A DNA stretch of 64,000 bases from Calliopsis andreniformis (taxonomy: Eukaryota > Arthropoda > Insecta > Hymenoptera > Andrenidae): the NCBI RefSeq assembly GCF_051401765.1, contig NW_027480492.1, positions 1,426,001 through 1,490,000 on the forward strand, given 5' to 3'. This document shows positions 24,861 to 39,744 of the stretch, piece by piece. Position numbers and translations under genes: made by a program. Under the pieces are notes generated by a model. That model was not told the DNA's origin. It did no database searches and saw only the letters and a program-made list of their open reading frames with translations. Position 1 is the stretch's first letter. Each line of letters begins with the position of its first letter.

Positions 24861-26259
24861 GGATTGAGGTTAGGGGCCTGATGATTGAGTATTGAGGATT
24901 GAGGATTGAGGATTGAGGACTGAGGATTGAGGATTGAGGATTGAGGTTTGAGGATTGAGGGTTGTAGATTGAGGACGAGGACTGAGGGTTGGGTATTAAT
25001 GCTTGAGGTCTGAGGATTGCGGATTGCGAATTGAGGACTGAGGATTGAGGATTGAAGATTGAGGATTTGGTATTGAGGATTGAAGAATGAGGACTGAGGA
25101 TTGAGGATTGAGGATTGAGGATTGAAGATTGAGTATTGAGGATTGAAAATTGAGCATTGATGATTGAGGATTGAGGATTGAGGATTGAAGATTGAGGATT
25201 GGGTGTTGAGGATTGAAGAATCAGGATTGAGGATTGCGGATTGAGTATTGAGGATTGAAGATTGAGGATTGAGGATTGAGGATTGAGGATTGAGGACTGA
25301 GGATTGAGGATTGAGGATTGAGGATTGAGTATTGGGTATTGAAGGTTGAGGATTGAGGATTGAGGATTGAGGATTGAGGATTGAGGATTGAGGATTGAAG
25401 TTTGAGTGTTGAGGATTGAAAATTGAGGATTGATGATTGAGGATTGAGGATTGAGGATTGAAGATTGAGGATTGGGGACGGAGTGTTGAGCGTTGAGTGA
25501 TGAGAATTGACGTTTGCGGATTGAGATTTGAAAATTGAAGATTGCGGATTGAGTATTGAAAACTGCGAATTAGTTATATTCTATTGAGGATTGAGGACTG
25601 ACAATTGATTTTTGAGGACTGAGGGCTGAAGATTGAGGTTTCAGGATTGAGGATTCAGGATTGAGGTTTGAGGACTGAGGATTCGAGGATTGAGGATTGA
25701 GGATTGAGTACTGAGGATTGAAGATTGTGGATTGGGTATTGAGGATTGAACATTCAGGATTGAGGATTGAGGATAGAGGGTTGAGTATTGATGTTTGAGG
25801 TCTGAGGATTGCGGATTGCGAATTGAGGACTGAGGATTGAGGATTGAAGATTGAGGATTTGGTATTGAGTATTGAAGATTGAGGATTGAGGATTGAGGAT
25901 TGAGGATTGAGGATAGAGTATTGAAGATTGAGGATTCGGGATTGATGATTGACGATTGAGGATTGAGTGTTGAGGATTGAGAATTGAGGATTGAGGATTG
26001 AAGATTGAGTATTGAGGATTCAAGATTGCGGATTGTGGATTGAGGATTGAAGATTGAGGACTGAGTGTTGAGGGTTGAGTGATGAGAATTGATGTTTGTG
26101 GATTGAGATTTGAAGATTGAAGATTGGGGATTGAGCAGTGAAAGCTGTGAATTGAGGATATTCTACTGAGGATTGAGGATTGACAATTGATTGTTGAGGA
26201 ATGAGGGATGAAGATTGAGGATACAGGATCGAGGATTCAGGTTGAGGTTTGAGGACTGA

Positions 26260-29200
26260 GGATTGAAGACTGAGGATAGGGGATTGAGGATTAAGGATTA
26301 AGGATTGAAGATTGAGGATTGAGGATTGAAGATTGAGGATTGGGAATTGAGGATTGACGATTGAGGATTGAGTATTGAGGATTTAGAATTGAGGATTGAG
26401 GATTGAAGATTGAGTATTGAGGATTGAAGAATGAGGATTGAGGATTGAGGATTGAAGATTGAGTGTTGAAGATTGAGTATTGAGGATTGAAGATTGAGGA
26501 TTAAGGTTTGAGGATTGAGGATTGAGTATTGAGGATTGAAGATTGAGGATTGAGGATTAAGGATTGAAGATTGAGGATTGAGGATTGAAGATTGAGGATT
26601 GGGTATTGCGGATTGAACATTGAGGATTGAGGATTGAGGATTGAAGATTGAGTATTGAGGATTCAAGATTGCGGATTGAGGATTGAGGTTTGAAGATTGA
26701 AGAATGGGGATTGAGTATTGAAAGCCGTGAATTGAGGATATTCTATTGAGGATTGAGGATTGACAATTGATTGTTAAGGACTGAGGGATGAAGATAGAGG
26801 ATTCAGGATTGAGGATTCAGGGTTGAGGTTCGAGGACTGAGGATTGACGGTTGTGGATTGAGGATTGAGGTTTGAGGATTGAGGATTGAGGATTGAAGAT
26901 TGAGGATTGGGTATTGCGAATTGAACATTGAGGATTGAGGATTGAGGACTGAGGATTGAGGTTCGAGGATCGAGGACTGAGGGTTGAGTATTGATGTTTG
27001 AGGTCTGAGGATTGAGGATTGAGGATTGAGGATTGAGAATTGAGGATTGAGGATTGAGGATTGAGGATTGAGGACTGGGTGTTGAGGATTGAAGAATGAG
27101 GACTGAGGATTGAGGATTGAAGATTGAGGGTTGAAGTATGAGTATCGAGGATTGAAGATTGAGGATTGAGGATTGAGGATTGAGGATTGAGGATTGAGGA
27201 TTGAGGATTGAAGATTGAGTATTGAGGATTGAAGATTGAGGATTGGGGTTTGAGGATTGAGGATTGAGGGTTGAAGATTGAGGATTGAGGATTGAAGATT
27301 GAGGATTGGGAATTGAGGATTGACGATTGAGTATTGAGTATTGAGGATTGAGGATTGAGGATTGAGGATTGAAGATTGAGTATTGAAGATTGAGTATTGA
27401 GGATTGAAGATTGAGGATTGAGGATTGAGGATTGAGGATTGAGGATTGAGTATTGAAGACTGAGGATTGGGGATTGAGGATTGACGATTGAGGATTGAGT
27501 TTTGAGGATTGAGAACTGAGGATTGAGGATTGAAGATTGAGTATTGAGGATTGAGGATTGACGATTGAGGATTGAAGATTGAGGGTTGAGGATTGAAGAT
27601 TGAGGATTGGGAATTGAGGATTGACGATTGAGGATTGAGGATTGGGTATTGAGGATTGAGGATTGAGTATTGAAGATTGAGTATTGAGAATTGAAGATTG
27701 AGGATTGAGGATTGAGGATTACGGATTGAGAATTGAGGATTGAGGATTGAGGATTGAAGATTGAGGATTGGGTATTGAGGAGTCACTAATTAGGATTGAG
27801 GATTGAGGATTGAGGATTGAGGGTTGTGGATTGCGGACGAGGACTGAGGGTTGAGTATTGATGTTTGCGGTCTGAGGATTGAGTATTGAGGATTGAAGAT
27901 TGAGTATTGAGGATTGAAGATTGAGGTCTGAGGATTGAGGACTGAGGATTGAGAATTGAGGATTGAGGATTGAGGATTGAAGAATGAGGATTGGGTGTTG
28001 AGGATTGAAGAATGAGGATTGAGGATTGAGGATTGAAGATTGAGTGTTGAAGATTGAGTATTGAGGATTGAAGACTGAGGATTGAGGTTTGAGGATTGAG
28101 GATTGAGTATTGAGGATTGAAGATTGAAGATTGAGTACTGAGGATTGAAGACTGAGGATAGGGGATTGAGGATTGAGGATTAAGGATTGAAGATTGAGGA
28201 TTGAGGATTGAAGATTAAGGATTGGGAATTGAGGATTGACGATTGAGGATTGAGTATTGAGGATTTAGAATTGAGGATTGAGGATTGAAGATTGAGTATT
28301 GAGGATTGAAGAATGAGGATTGAGGATTGAGGATTGAAGATTGAGTGTTGAAGATTGAGTATTGAGGATTGAAGATTGAGGATTAAGGTTTGAGGATTGA
28401 GGATTGAGTATTGAGGATTGAAGATTGAGGATTGAGGATTAAGGATTGAAGATTGAGGATTGAGGATTGAAGATTGAGGATTGGGTATTGCGGATTGAAC
28501 ATTGAGGATTGAGGATTGAGGATTGAAGATTGAGTATTGAGGATTCAAGATTGCGGATTGAGGATTGAGGTTTGAAGATTGAAGAATGGGGATTGAGTAT
28601 TGAAAGCCGTGAATTGAGGATATTCTATTGAGGATTGAGGATTGACAATTGATTGTTAAGGACTGAGGGATGAAGATAGAGGATTCAGGATTGAGGATTC
28701 AGGGTTGAGGTTCGAGGACTGAGGATTGACGGTTGTGGATTGAGGATTGAGGTTTGAGGATTGAGGATTGAGGATTGAAGATTGAGGATTGGGTATTGCG
28801 AATTGAACATTGAGGATTGAGGATTGAGGACTGAGGATTGAGGTTCGAGGATCGATGACTGAGGGTTGAGTATTGATGTTTGAGGTCTGAGGATTGAGGA
28901 TTGAGGATTGAGGATTGAGAATTGAGGATTGAGGATTGAGGATTGAGGATTGAGGATTGAGGACTGGGTGTTGAGGATTGAAGAATGAGGACTGAGGATT
29001 GAGGATTGAAGATTGAGGGTTGAAGTATGAGTATCGAGGATTGAAGATTGAGGATTGAGGATTGAGGATTGAGGATTGAGGATTGAGGATTGAGGATTGA
29101 AGATTGAGTATTGAGGATTGAAGATTGAGGATTGGGGTTTGAGGATTGAGGATTGAGGGTTGAAGATTGAGGATTGAGGATTGAAGATTGAGGATTGGGA

Positions 29201-30020
29201 ATTGAGGATTGACGATTGAGTATTGAGTATTGAGGATTGAGGATTGAGGATTGAGGATTGAAGATTGAGTATTGAAGATTGAGTATTGAGGATTGAAGAT
29301 TGAGGATTGAGGATTGAGGATTGAGGATTGAGGATTGAGTATTGAAGACTGAGGATTGGGGATTGAGGATTGACGATTGAGGATTGAGTTTTGAGGATTG
29401 AGAACTGAGGATTGAGGATTGAAGATTGAGTATTGAGGATTGAGGATTGAGGATTGAGGATTGAAGATTGAGGGTTGAGGATTGAAGATTGAGGATTGGG
29501 AATTGAGGATTGACGATTGAGGATTGAGGATTGGGTATTGAGGATTGAGGATTGAGTATTGAAGATTGAGTATTGAGAATTGAAGATTGAGGATTGAGGA
29601 TTGAGGATTACGGATTGAGAATTGAGGATTGAGGATTGAGGATTGAAGATTGAGGATTGGGTATTGAGGAGTCACTAATTAGGATTGAGGATTGAGGATT
29701 GAGGATTGAGGGTTGTGGATTGCGGACGAGGACTGAGGGTTGAGTATTGATGTTTGCGGTCTGAGGATTGAGGATTGAGGATTGAGAATTGAGGATTGAG
29801 GATTGAGGATTGAAGATTGAGGATTGGGTGTTGAGGATTGAAGAATGAGGATTGTGGATTGAGGATTGAAGATTGAGGGTTGAAGATTGAGTATTGAGGA
29901 TTGAAGATTGAGGATTGAGGATTGAGGATTGAGGTTGAGGATTGAGGATTGAGGATTGAGGATTGAAGATTGAGTATTGTGGATTGAAGATTGAGGATTG
30001 GGGATTGAGGATTGAGGATT
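26260..30020. repeat. Nested 1882-bp tandem duplication in S2
   Basis: GGATTGAAGACTGAGGATAGG starts at 26260 and again 1882 bases later near 28142. The two delta cores at 26739 and 28621 are also 1882 apart. The right part drifts to 1889 through one extra heptamer near 28.95 kb. The same pair sits in S3 (34890 and 36772, also 1882 apart), so it arose before the superunit was duplicated. Confidence 0.9.
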
Positions 30021-30092
30021 GAGGATTGAATATTGTGGATTGAGGATTGAAGATTGAGGATTGGGAATTGAGGATTGACGATTGAGGATTGA

Positions 30093-30154
30093 GTATTGAG
30101 GATTGACAATTGATTGTTGAGGACTGAGGGATCAAGATTGAGGATTCAGGATTG
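30093..30154. repeat. Right-half core remnant without TATTCT
   Basis: The sequence GACAATTGATTGTTGAGGAC, then GATCAAGATTGAGGATTCAGG, is the right end of a delta-type core, but the left part with TATTCT is absent and spacer heptamers precede it. The same remnant occurs 8151 bases later, near 38244-38305, in superunit S3. An old deletion inside a core, later copied with the superunit, is the simplest reading. Confidence 0.75.
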
Positions 30155-31593
30155 AGGATTCAGGGTTGAGGTTCGAGGACTGAGGATTGACGGTTGAGGA
30201 TTGAGAATTGAGGTTTGAGGATTGAGGATTGAGGATTGAAGATTGAGGATTGGGTATTGCGGATTGAACATTGAGGATTGAGGATTGAGGACTGAGGATT
30301 GAGGTTCGAGGATCGAGGACTGAGGGTTGAGTATTGATGTTTGAGGTCTGAGGATTGAGGATTGAGGATTGAGAATTGAGGATTGAGGATTGAGGATTGA
30401 GGATTGAGGACTGGGTGTTGAGGATTGAAGAATGAGGACTGAGGATTGAGGATTGAAGATTGAGTGTTGAAGAATGAGTATCGAGGATTGAAGATTGAGG
30501 ATTGAGGATTGAGGATTGAGGATTGAGGATTGAGGATTGAGGATTGAAGATTGAGTATTGAGGATTGAAGATTGAGGATTGGGGTTTGAGGATTGAGGAT
30601 TGAGGGTTGAAGATTGAGGATTGAGGATTGAAGATTGAGGACTGGGAATTGAGGATTGACGATTGAGTATTGAGTATTGAGGATTGAGAATTGAGGATTG
30701 AGGATTGAAGATTGAGTATTGAAGATTGAGTATTGAGGATTGAAGATTGAGGATTGAGGATTGAGGATTGAGGATTGAGTATTGAAGACTGAGGATTGGG
30801 GATTGAGGATTGACGATTGAGGATTGAGTATTGAGGACTGAGAACTGAGGATTGAGGATTGAAGATTGAGTATTGAGGATTGAGGATTGAGGATTGAGGA
30901 TTGAAGATTGAGGGTTGAGGATTGAAGATTGAGGATTGGGAATTGAGGATTGACGATTGAGGATTGAGGATTGGGGATTGAGGATTGAGGATTGAGGATT
31001 GAGTATTGAAGATTGAGTATTGAGAATTGAAGATTGAGCATTGAGGATTGAGGATTACGGATTGAGAATTGAGGATTGAGGATTGAGGATTGAAGATTGA
31101 GGATTGGGTATTGAGGAGTCACTAATTAGGATTGAGGATTGAGGATTGAGGATTGAGGATTGCAGATTGAGTATTGAGGATTGAAGATTGAGGATTGAGG
31201 ATTGAGGATTGTGGATTGAGGACTGAGGATTGAGGATTGAGAATTCAAGATTGAGGATTGGGTATTGCGGATTGAACATTGAGGACTGAGGATTGACGAC
31301 TGAGGATTGAGGTTCGAGGATCGAGGATTGAGGATTGAGGTTTGAGGATTGAAGATTGAGGATTGGGGACTGAGTATTGAAGATTGAGGATTGAGGATTG
31401 AGGATTGAGGATTGAGGATTGAGGATTGAGGATTGAAGATTCAGTATTGAGGATTGAAGATTGAGAATTGAGGACTGCGGATTGAACATAAAGGACTGAG
31501 TGTCGAGGGATGAGTGATGTGAATTGATGTTTGTGGATAGAGATCTGAAGATTGCGGATTGAGTATTGAGTTTTGAAATCTGTGAATTGGTGA

Positions 31594-34500
31594 TATTCTA
31601 TTGAGGATTGAGGATTGACAACTGATTGTTGAGGACTGAGGGCTGAAGATTGACGATTCAGGATTGAGGATTCAGGATTGAGGTTAGGGGCCTGATGATT
31701 GAGGATTGAGGATTGAGGATTGAGGATTGAGGACTGAGGATTGAGGATTGAGGATTGAGGTTTGAGGATTGAGGGTTGTAGATTGAGGACGAGGACTGAG
31801 GGTTGGGTATTAATGCTTGAGGTCTGAGGATTGCGGATTGCGAATTGAGGACTGAGGATTGAGGATTGAAGATTGAGGATTTGGTATTGAGGATTGAAGA
31901 ATGAGGACTGAGGATTGAGGATTGAGGATTGAGGATTGAAGATTGAGTATTGAGGATTGAAAATTGAGCATTGATGATTGGGGATTGAGGATTGAGGATT
32001 GAAGATTGAGGATTGGGTGTTGAGGATTGAAGAATCAGGATTGAGGATTGCGGATTGAGTATTGAGGATTGAAGATTGAGGATTGAGGATTGAGGATTGA
32101 GGATTGAGGACTGAGGATTGAGGATTGAGGATTGAGGATTGAGTATTGGGTATTGAAGGTTGAGGATTGAGGATTGAGGATTGAGGATTGAGGATTGAGG
32201 ATTGAGGATTGAAGTTTGAGTGTTGAGGATTGAAAATTGAGGATTGATGATTGAGGATTGAGGATTGAGGATTGAAGATTGAGGATTGGGGACGGAGTGT
32301 TGAGCGTTGAGTGATGAGAATTGACGTTTGCGGATTGAGATTTGAAAATTGAAGATTGCGGATTGAGTATTGAAAACTGCGAATTAGTTATATTCTATTG
32401 AGGATTGAGGACTGACAATTGATTTTTGAGGACTGAGGGCTGAAGATTGAGGTTTCAGGATTGAGGATTCAGGATTGAGGTTTGAGGACTGAGGATTCGA
32501 GGATTGAGGATTGAGGATTGAGTACTGAGGATTGAAGATTGTGGATTGGGTATTGAGGATTGAACATTCAGGATTGAGGATTGAGGATAGAGGGTTGAGT
32601 ATTGATGTTTGAGGTCTGAGGATTGCGGATTGCGAATTGAGGACTGAGGATTGAGGATTGAAGATTGAGGATTTGGTATTGAGTATTGAAGATTGAGGAT
32701 TGAGGATTGAGGATTGAGGATTGAGGATAGAGTATTGAAGATTGAGGATTCGGGATTGATGATTGACGATTGAGGATTGAGTGTTGAGGATTGAGAATTG
32801 AGGATTGAGGATTGAAGATTGAGTATTGAGGATTCAAGATTGCGGATTGTGGATTGAGGATTGAAGATTGAGGACTGAGTGTTGAGGGTTGAGTGATGAG
32901 AATTGATGTTTGTGGATTGAGATTTGAAGATTGAAGATTGGGGATTGAGCAGTGAAAGCTGTGAATTGAGGATATTCTACTGAGGATTGAGGATTGACAA
33001 TTGATTGTTGAGGAATGAGGGATGAAGATTGAGGATACAGGATCGAGGATTCAGGTTGAGGTTTGAGGACTGAGGATTGAGGATTGAGGATTGAGGATTG
33101 AGGATTGAGGATTGAAGATTGTGGACTGGGTGTTGAGGATTGAAGGATGAGGATTGAGGATTGAGGATTGAAGATTGAGGGTTGAAGATTGAGTATTGAG
33201 GATTGAAGACTGAGGATTGAGGATTGCGGATTGAGGATTGAGGATTGACGATTGAGGATTGAAGATTGAGTATTGAGGATTGAAGATTGAGGATTGAGGA
33301 TTGAGGATTGAGGATTGAGGACTGAGGATTGAGGATTGAGGATTGAAGATTGAGTATTGGGTATTGAAGGTTGAGGATTGAGGATTGAGGATTGAGGATT
33401 GAGGATAGAATATTGAAGATTGAGGATTGGGGATTGAGGATTGACGATTGAGGATTGAGTGCTGAGGATTGTGAATTGAGGATTGAGGATTGAAGATTGA
33501 GTATTGAGGATTCAAGATTGCCGATTGAGGATTGAGGATTGAAGATTGAGGACTGAGTGTTGAGGGCTGAGTGATGAGAATTGACGTTTGCGGATTGAGA
33601 TTTGAAAATTGAAGATTGCGGATTGAGTATTGAAAACTGCGAATTGGGTATATTCTATTGAGGATTGAGGACTGACAATTGATTTTTGAGGACTGAGGGC
33701 TGAAGATTGAGGTTTCAGGATTGAGGATTCAGGATTGAGGTTTGAGGACTGAGGATTCGAGGATTGAGGATTGAGGATTGAGTACTGAGGATTGAAGATT
33801 GAGGATTGGGTATTGAGGATTGAACATTCAGGATTGAGGATTGAGGATAGAGGATTGAGTATTGAGGATTGAAGATTGAATATTGATGATTGAAGATTGA
33901 GGATTGAGGAATGAGGGTTGTGGATTGCGGACGAGGACTGAGGGTTGAGTATTGATGTTTGAGGTCTGAGGATTGAGGATTGAGGATTGAGAATTGAGGA
34001 TTGAGGATTGAGGATTGAAGATTGAGGATTGGGTGTTGAGGATTGAAGAATGAGGATAGAGGTTTGGGGATTGAAGATTGAGGTCTGAAGATTGAGTATT
34101 GAGGATTGAAGATTGAGGATTGAGGATTGAGGATTGACGATTGAGGATTGAGTATTGAGGATTGAAGATTGAGTATTGAGGATTGAAGATTGAGGTCTGA
34201 GGATTGAGGACTGAGGATTGAGACTTGAGGATTGAGGATTGAGGATTGAAGAATGAGGATTGGGTGTTGAGGATTGAAGAATGAGGATTGAGGATTGAGG
34301 ATTGAAGATTGAGTGTTGAAGATTGAGTATTGAGGATTGAAGATTGAGGATTGAGGTTTGAGGATTGAGGATTGAGTATTGAGGATTGAAGATTGAAGAT
34401 TGAGTACTGAGGATTGAAGACTGAGGATAGGGGATTGAGGATTGAGGATTAAGGATTGAATATTGAGGATTGAGGATTGAAGATTGAGGATTGGGAATTG

Positions 34501-37500
34501 AGGATTGACGATTGAGGATTGAGTATTGAGGATTTAGAATTGAGGATTGAGGATTGAAGATTGAGTATTGAGGATTGAAGAATGAGGATTGAGGATTGAG
34601 GATTGAAGATTGAGTGTTGAAGATTGAGTATTGAGGATTGAAGATTGAGGATTAAGGTTTGAGGATTGAGGATTGAGTATTGAGGATTGAAGATTGAGGA
34701 TTGAGGATTAAGGATTGAAGATTGAGGATTGAGGATTGAAGATTGAGGATTGGGTATTGCGGATTGAACATTGAGGATTGAGGATTGAGGATTGAAGATT
34801 GAGTATTGAGGATTCAAGATTGCGGATTGAGGATTGAGGTTTGAAGATTGAAGAATGGGGATTGAGTATTGAAAGCCGTGAATTGAGGATATTCTATTGA
34901 GGATTGAGGATTGACAATTGATTGTTAAGGACTGAGGGATGAAGATAGAGGATTCAGGATTGAGGATTCAGGGTTGAGGTTCGAGGACTGAGGATTGACG
35001 GTTGTGGATTGAGGATTGAGGTTTGAGGATTGAGGATTGAGGATTGAAGATTGAGGATTGGGTATTGCGAATTGAACATTGAGGATTGAGGATTGAGGAC
35101 TGAGGATTGAGGTTCGAGGATCGAGGACTGAGGGTTGAGTATTGATGTTTGAGGTCTGAGGATTGAGGATTGAGGATTGAGGATTGAGAATTGAGGATTG
35201 AGGATTGAGGATTGAGGATTGAGGACTGGGTGTTGAGGATTGAAGAATGAGGACTGAGGATTGAGGATTGAAGATTGAGGGTTGAAGTATGAGTATCGAG
35301 GATTGAAGATTGAGGATTGAGGATTGAGGATTGAGGATTGAGGATTGAGGATTGAGGATTGAAGATTGAGTATTGAGGATTGAAGATTGAGGATTGGGGT
35401 TTGAGGATTGAGGATTGAGGGTTGAAGATTGAGGATTGAGGATTGAAGATTGAGGATTGGGAATTGAGGATTGACGATTGAGTATTGAGTATTGAGGATT
35501 GAGGATTGAGGATTGAGGATTGAAGATTGAGTATTGAAGATTGAGTATTGAGGATTGAAGATTGAGGATTGAGGATTGAGGATTGAGGATTGAGGATTGA
35601 GTATTGAAGACTGAGGATTGGGGATTGAGGATTGACGATTGAGGATTGAGTTTTGAGGATTGAGAACTGAGGATTGAGGATTGAAGATTGAGTATTGAGG
35701 ATTGAGGATTGACGATTGAGGATTGAAGATTGAGGGTTGAGGATTGAAGATTGAGGATTGGGAATTGAGGATTGACGATTGAGGATTGAGGATTGGGTAT
35801 TGAGGATTGAGGATTGAGTATTGAAGATTGAGTATTGAGAATTGAAGATTGAGGATTGAGGATTGAGGATTACGGATTGAGAATTGAGGATTGAGGATTG
35901 AGGATTGAAGATTGAGGATTGGGTATTGAGGAGTCACTAATTAGGATTGAGGATTGAGGATTGAGGATTGAGGGTTGTGGATTGCGGACGAGGACTGAGG
36001 GTTGAGTATTGATGTTTGCGGTCTGAGGATTGAGTATTGAGGATTGAAGATTGAGTATTGAGGATTGAAGATTGAGGTCTGAGGATTGAGGACTGATAAT
36101 TGAGAATTGAGGATTGAGGATTGAGGATTGAAGAATGAGGATTGGGTGTTGAGGATTGAAGAATGAGGATTGAGGATTGAGGATTGAAGATTGAGTGTTG
36201 AAGATTGAGTATTGAGGATTGAAGATTGAGGATTGAGGTTTGAGGATTGAGGATTGAGTATTGAGGATTGAAGATTGAAGATTGAGTACTGAGGATTGAA
36301 GACTGAGGATAGGGGATTGAGGATTGAGGATTAAGGATTGAAGATTGAGGATTGAGGATTGAAGATTGAGGATTGGGAATTGAGGATTGACGATTGAGGA
36401 TTGAGTATTGAGGATTTAGAATTGAGGATTGAGGATTGAAGATTGAGTATTGAGGATTGAAGAATGAGGATTGAGGATTGAGGATTGAAGATTGAGTGTT
36501 GAAGGTTGAGTATTGAGGATTGAAGATTGAGGATTAAGGTTTGAGGATTGAGGATTGAGTATTGAGGATTGAAGATTGAGGATTGAGGATTAAGGATTGA
36601 AGATTGAGGATTGAGGATTGAAGATTGAGGATTGGGTATTGCGGATTGAACATTGAGGATTGAGGATTGAGGATTGAAGATTGAGTATTGAGGATTCAAG
36701 ATTGCGGATTGAGGATTGAGGTTTGAAGATTGAAGAATGGGGATTGAGTATTGAAAGCCGTGAATTGAGGATATTCTATTGAGGATTGAGGATTGACAAT
36801 TGATTGTTAAGGACTGAGGGATGAAGATAGAGGATTCAGGATTGAGGATTCAGGGTTGAGGTTCGAGGACTGAGGATTGACGGTTGTGGATTGAGGATTG
36901 AGGTTTGAGGATTGAGGATTGAGGATTGAAGATTGAGGATTGGGTATTGCGAATTGAACATTGAGGATTGAGGATTGAGGACTGAGGATTGAGGTTCGAG
37001 GATCGAGGACTGAGGGTTGAGTATTGATGTTTGAGGTCTGAGGATTGAGGATTGAGGATTGAGGATTGAGAATTGAGGATTGAGGATTGAGGATTGAGGA
37101 TTGAGGATTGAGGACTGGGTGTTGAGGATTGAAGAATGAGGACTGAGGATTGAGGATTGAAGATTGAGGGTTGAAGTATGAGTATCGAGGATTGAAGATT
37201 GAGGATTGAGGATTGAGGATTGAGGATTGAGGATTGAGGATTGAGGATTGAAGATTGAGTATTGAGGATTGAAGATTGAGGATTGGGGTTTGAGGATTGA
37301 GGATTGAGGGTTGAAGATTGAGGATTGAGGATTGAAGATTGAGGATTGGGAATTGAGGATTGACGATTGAGTATTGAGTATTGAGGATTGAGGATTGAGG
37401 ATTGAGGATTGAAGATTGAGTATTGAAGATTGAGTATTGAGGATTGAAGATTGAGGATTGAGGATTGAGGATTGAGGATTGAGGATTGAGTATTGAAGAC

Positions 37501-39744
37501 TGAGGATTGGGGATTGAGGATTGACGATTGAGGATTGAGTTTTGAGGATTGAGAACTGAGGATTGAGGATTGAAGATTGAGTATTGAGGATTGAGGATTG
37601 AGGATTGAGGATTGAAGATTGAGGGTTGAGGATTGAAGATTGAGGATTGGGAATTGAGGATTGACGATTGAGGATTGAGGATTGGGTATTGAGGATTGAG
37701 GATTGAGTATTGAAGATTGAGTATTGAGAATTGAAGATTGAGGATTGAGGATTGAGGATTACGGATTGAGAATTGAGGATTGAGGATTGAGGATTGAAGA
37801 TTGAGGATTGGGTATTGAGGAGTCACTAATTAGGATTGAGGATTGAGGATTGAGGATTGAGGGTTGTGGATTGCGGACGAGGACTGAGGGTTGAGTATTG
37901 ATGTTTGCGGTCTGAGGATTGAGGATTGAGGATTGAGAATTGAGGATTGAGGATTGAGGATTGAAGATTGAGGATTGGGTGTTGAGGATTGAAGAATGAG
38001 GATTGTGGATTGAGGATTGAAGATTGAGGGTTGAAGATTGAGTATTGAGGATTGAAGATTGAGGATTGAGGATTGAGGATTGAGGTTGAGGATTGAGGAT
38101 TGAGGATTGAGGATTGAAGATTGAGTATTGTGGATTGAAGATTGAGGATTGGGGATTGAGGATTGAGGATTGAGTATTGAATATTGTGGATTGAGGATTG
38201 AAGATTGAGGATTGGGAATTGAGGATTGACGATTGAGGATTGAGTATTGAGGATTGACAATTGATTGTTGAGGACTGAGGGATCAAGATTGAGGATTCAG
38301 GATTGAGGATTCAGGGTTGAGGTTCGAGGACTGAGGATTGACGGTTGAGGATTGAGAATTGAGGTTTGAGGATTGAGGATTGAGGATTGAAGATTGAGGA
38401 TTGGGTATTGCGGATTGAACATTGAGGATTGAGGATTGAGGACTGAGGATTGAGGTTCGAGGATCGAGGACTGAGGGTTGAGTATTGATGTTTGAGGTCT
38501 GAGGATTGAGGATTGAGGATTGAGAATTGAGGATTGAGGATTGAGGATTGAGGATTGAGGACTGGGTGTTGAGGATTGAAGAATGAGGACTGAGGATTGA
38601 GGATTGAAGATTGAGTGTTGAAGAATGAGTATCGAGGATTGAAGATTGAGGATTGAGGATTGAGGATTGAGGATTGAGGATTGAGGATTGAGGATTGAAG
38701 ATTGAGTATTGAGGATTGAAGATTGAGGATTGGGGTTTGAGGATTGAGGATTGAGGGTTGAAGATTGAGGATTGAGGATTGAAGATTGAGGACTGGGAAT
38801 TGAGGATTGACGATTGAGTATTGAGTATTGAGGATTGAGAATTGAGGATTGAGGATTGAAGATTGAGTATTGAAGATTGAGTATTGAGGATTGAAGATTG
38901 AGGATTGAGGATTGAGGATTGAGGATTGAGTATTGAAGACTGAGGATTGGGGATTGAGGATTGACGATTGAGGATTGAGTATTGAGGATTGAGAACTGAG
39001 GATTGAGGATTGAAGATTGAGTATTGAGGATTGAGGATTGAGGATTGAGGATTGAAGATTGAGGGTTGAGGATTGAAGATTGAGGATTGGGAATTGAGGA
39101 TTGACGATTGAGGATTGAGGATTGGGGATTGAGGATTGAGGATTGAGGATTGAGTATTGAAGATTGAGTATTGAGAATTGAAGATTGAGCATTGAGGATT
39201 GAGGATTACGGATTGAGAATTGAGGATTGAGGATTGAGGATTGAAGATTGAGGATTGGGTATTGAGGAGTCACTAATTAGGATTGAGGATTGAGGATTGA
39301 GGATTGAGGATTGCAGATTGAGTATTGAGGATTGAAGATTGAGGATTGAGGATTGAGGATTGTGGATTGAGGACTGAGGATTGAGGATTGAGAATTCAAG
39401 ATTGAGGATTGGGTATTGCGGATTGAACATTGAGGACTGAGGATTGACGACTGAGGATTGAGGTTCGAGGATCGAGGATTGAGGATTGAGGTTTGAGGAT
39501 TGAAGATTGAGGATTGGGGACTGAGTATTGAAGATTGAGGATTGAGGATTGAGGATTGAGGATTGAGGATTGAGGATTGAGGATTGAAGATTCAGTATTG
39601 AGGATTGAAGGTTGAGAATTGAGGACTGCGGATTGAACATAAAGGACTGAGTGTCGAGGGATGAGTGATGTGAATTGATGTTTGTGGATAGAGATCTGAA
39701 GATTGCGGATTGAGTATTGAGTTTTGAAATCTGTGAATTGGTGA
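31594..39744. repeat. Superunit S3 (8151 bp)
   Basis: This is the most complete copy of the superunit, from the alpha core at 31594 to the alpha core at 39745. Its first 3.1 kb matches S1 (offset 18079) and its last 5.3 kb matches S2 (offset 8151). Cores: 32391, 32973, 33651, 34890 and 36772, with a right-half remnant near 38.25 kb. Landmarks lie near 35.93, 37.82 and 39.27 kb. Confidence 0.92.
34411..38170. repeat. Nested 1882-bp tandem duplication in S3
   Basis: This is the equivalent of the S2 pair, shifted by 8151. The delta cores are at 34890 and 36772. Small point differences separate the S3 copies from the S2 copies; GGATCGATGACTG near 28.86 kb, for example, is GGATCGAGGACTG in the S3 equivalent. 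Confidence 0.9.

Larger units (their letters stand above)
24780..31593. repeat. Superunit S2 (6814 bp)
   Basis: This is a tandem copy of the superunit, from the alpha core at 24780 to the alpha core at 31594. It matches S3 at offset 6814 up to about 26250 and at offset 8151 from 26260 onwards. The difference is a single 1337-bp (191-heptamer) deletion in S2 that removed the equivalent of about 33074-34410, including the beta core at 33651. Cores: 25577, 26159, 26739 and 28621. It contains a nested 1882-bp duplication. Confidence 0.92.
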
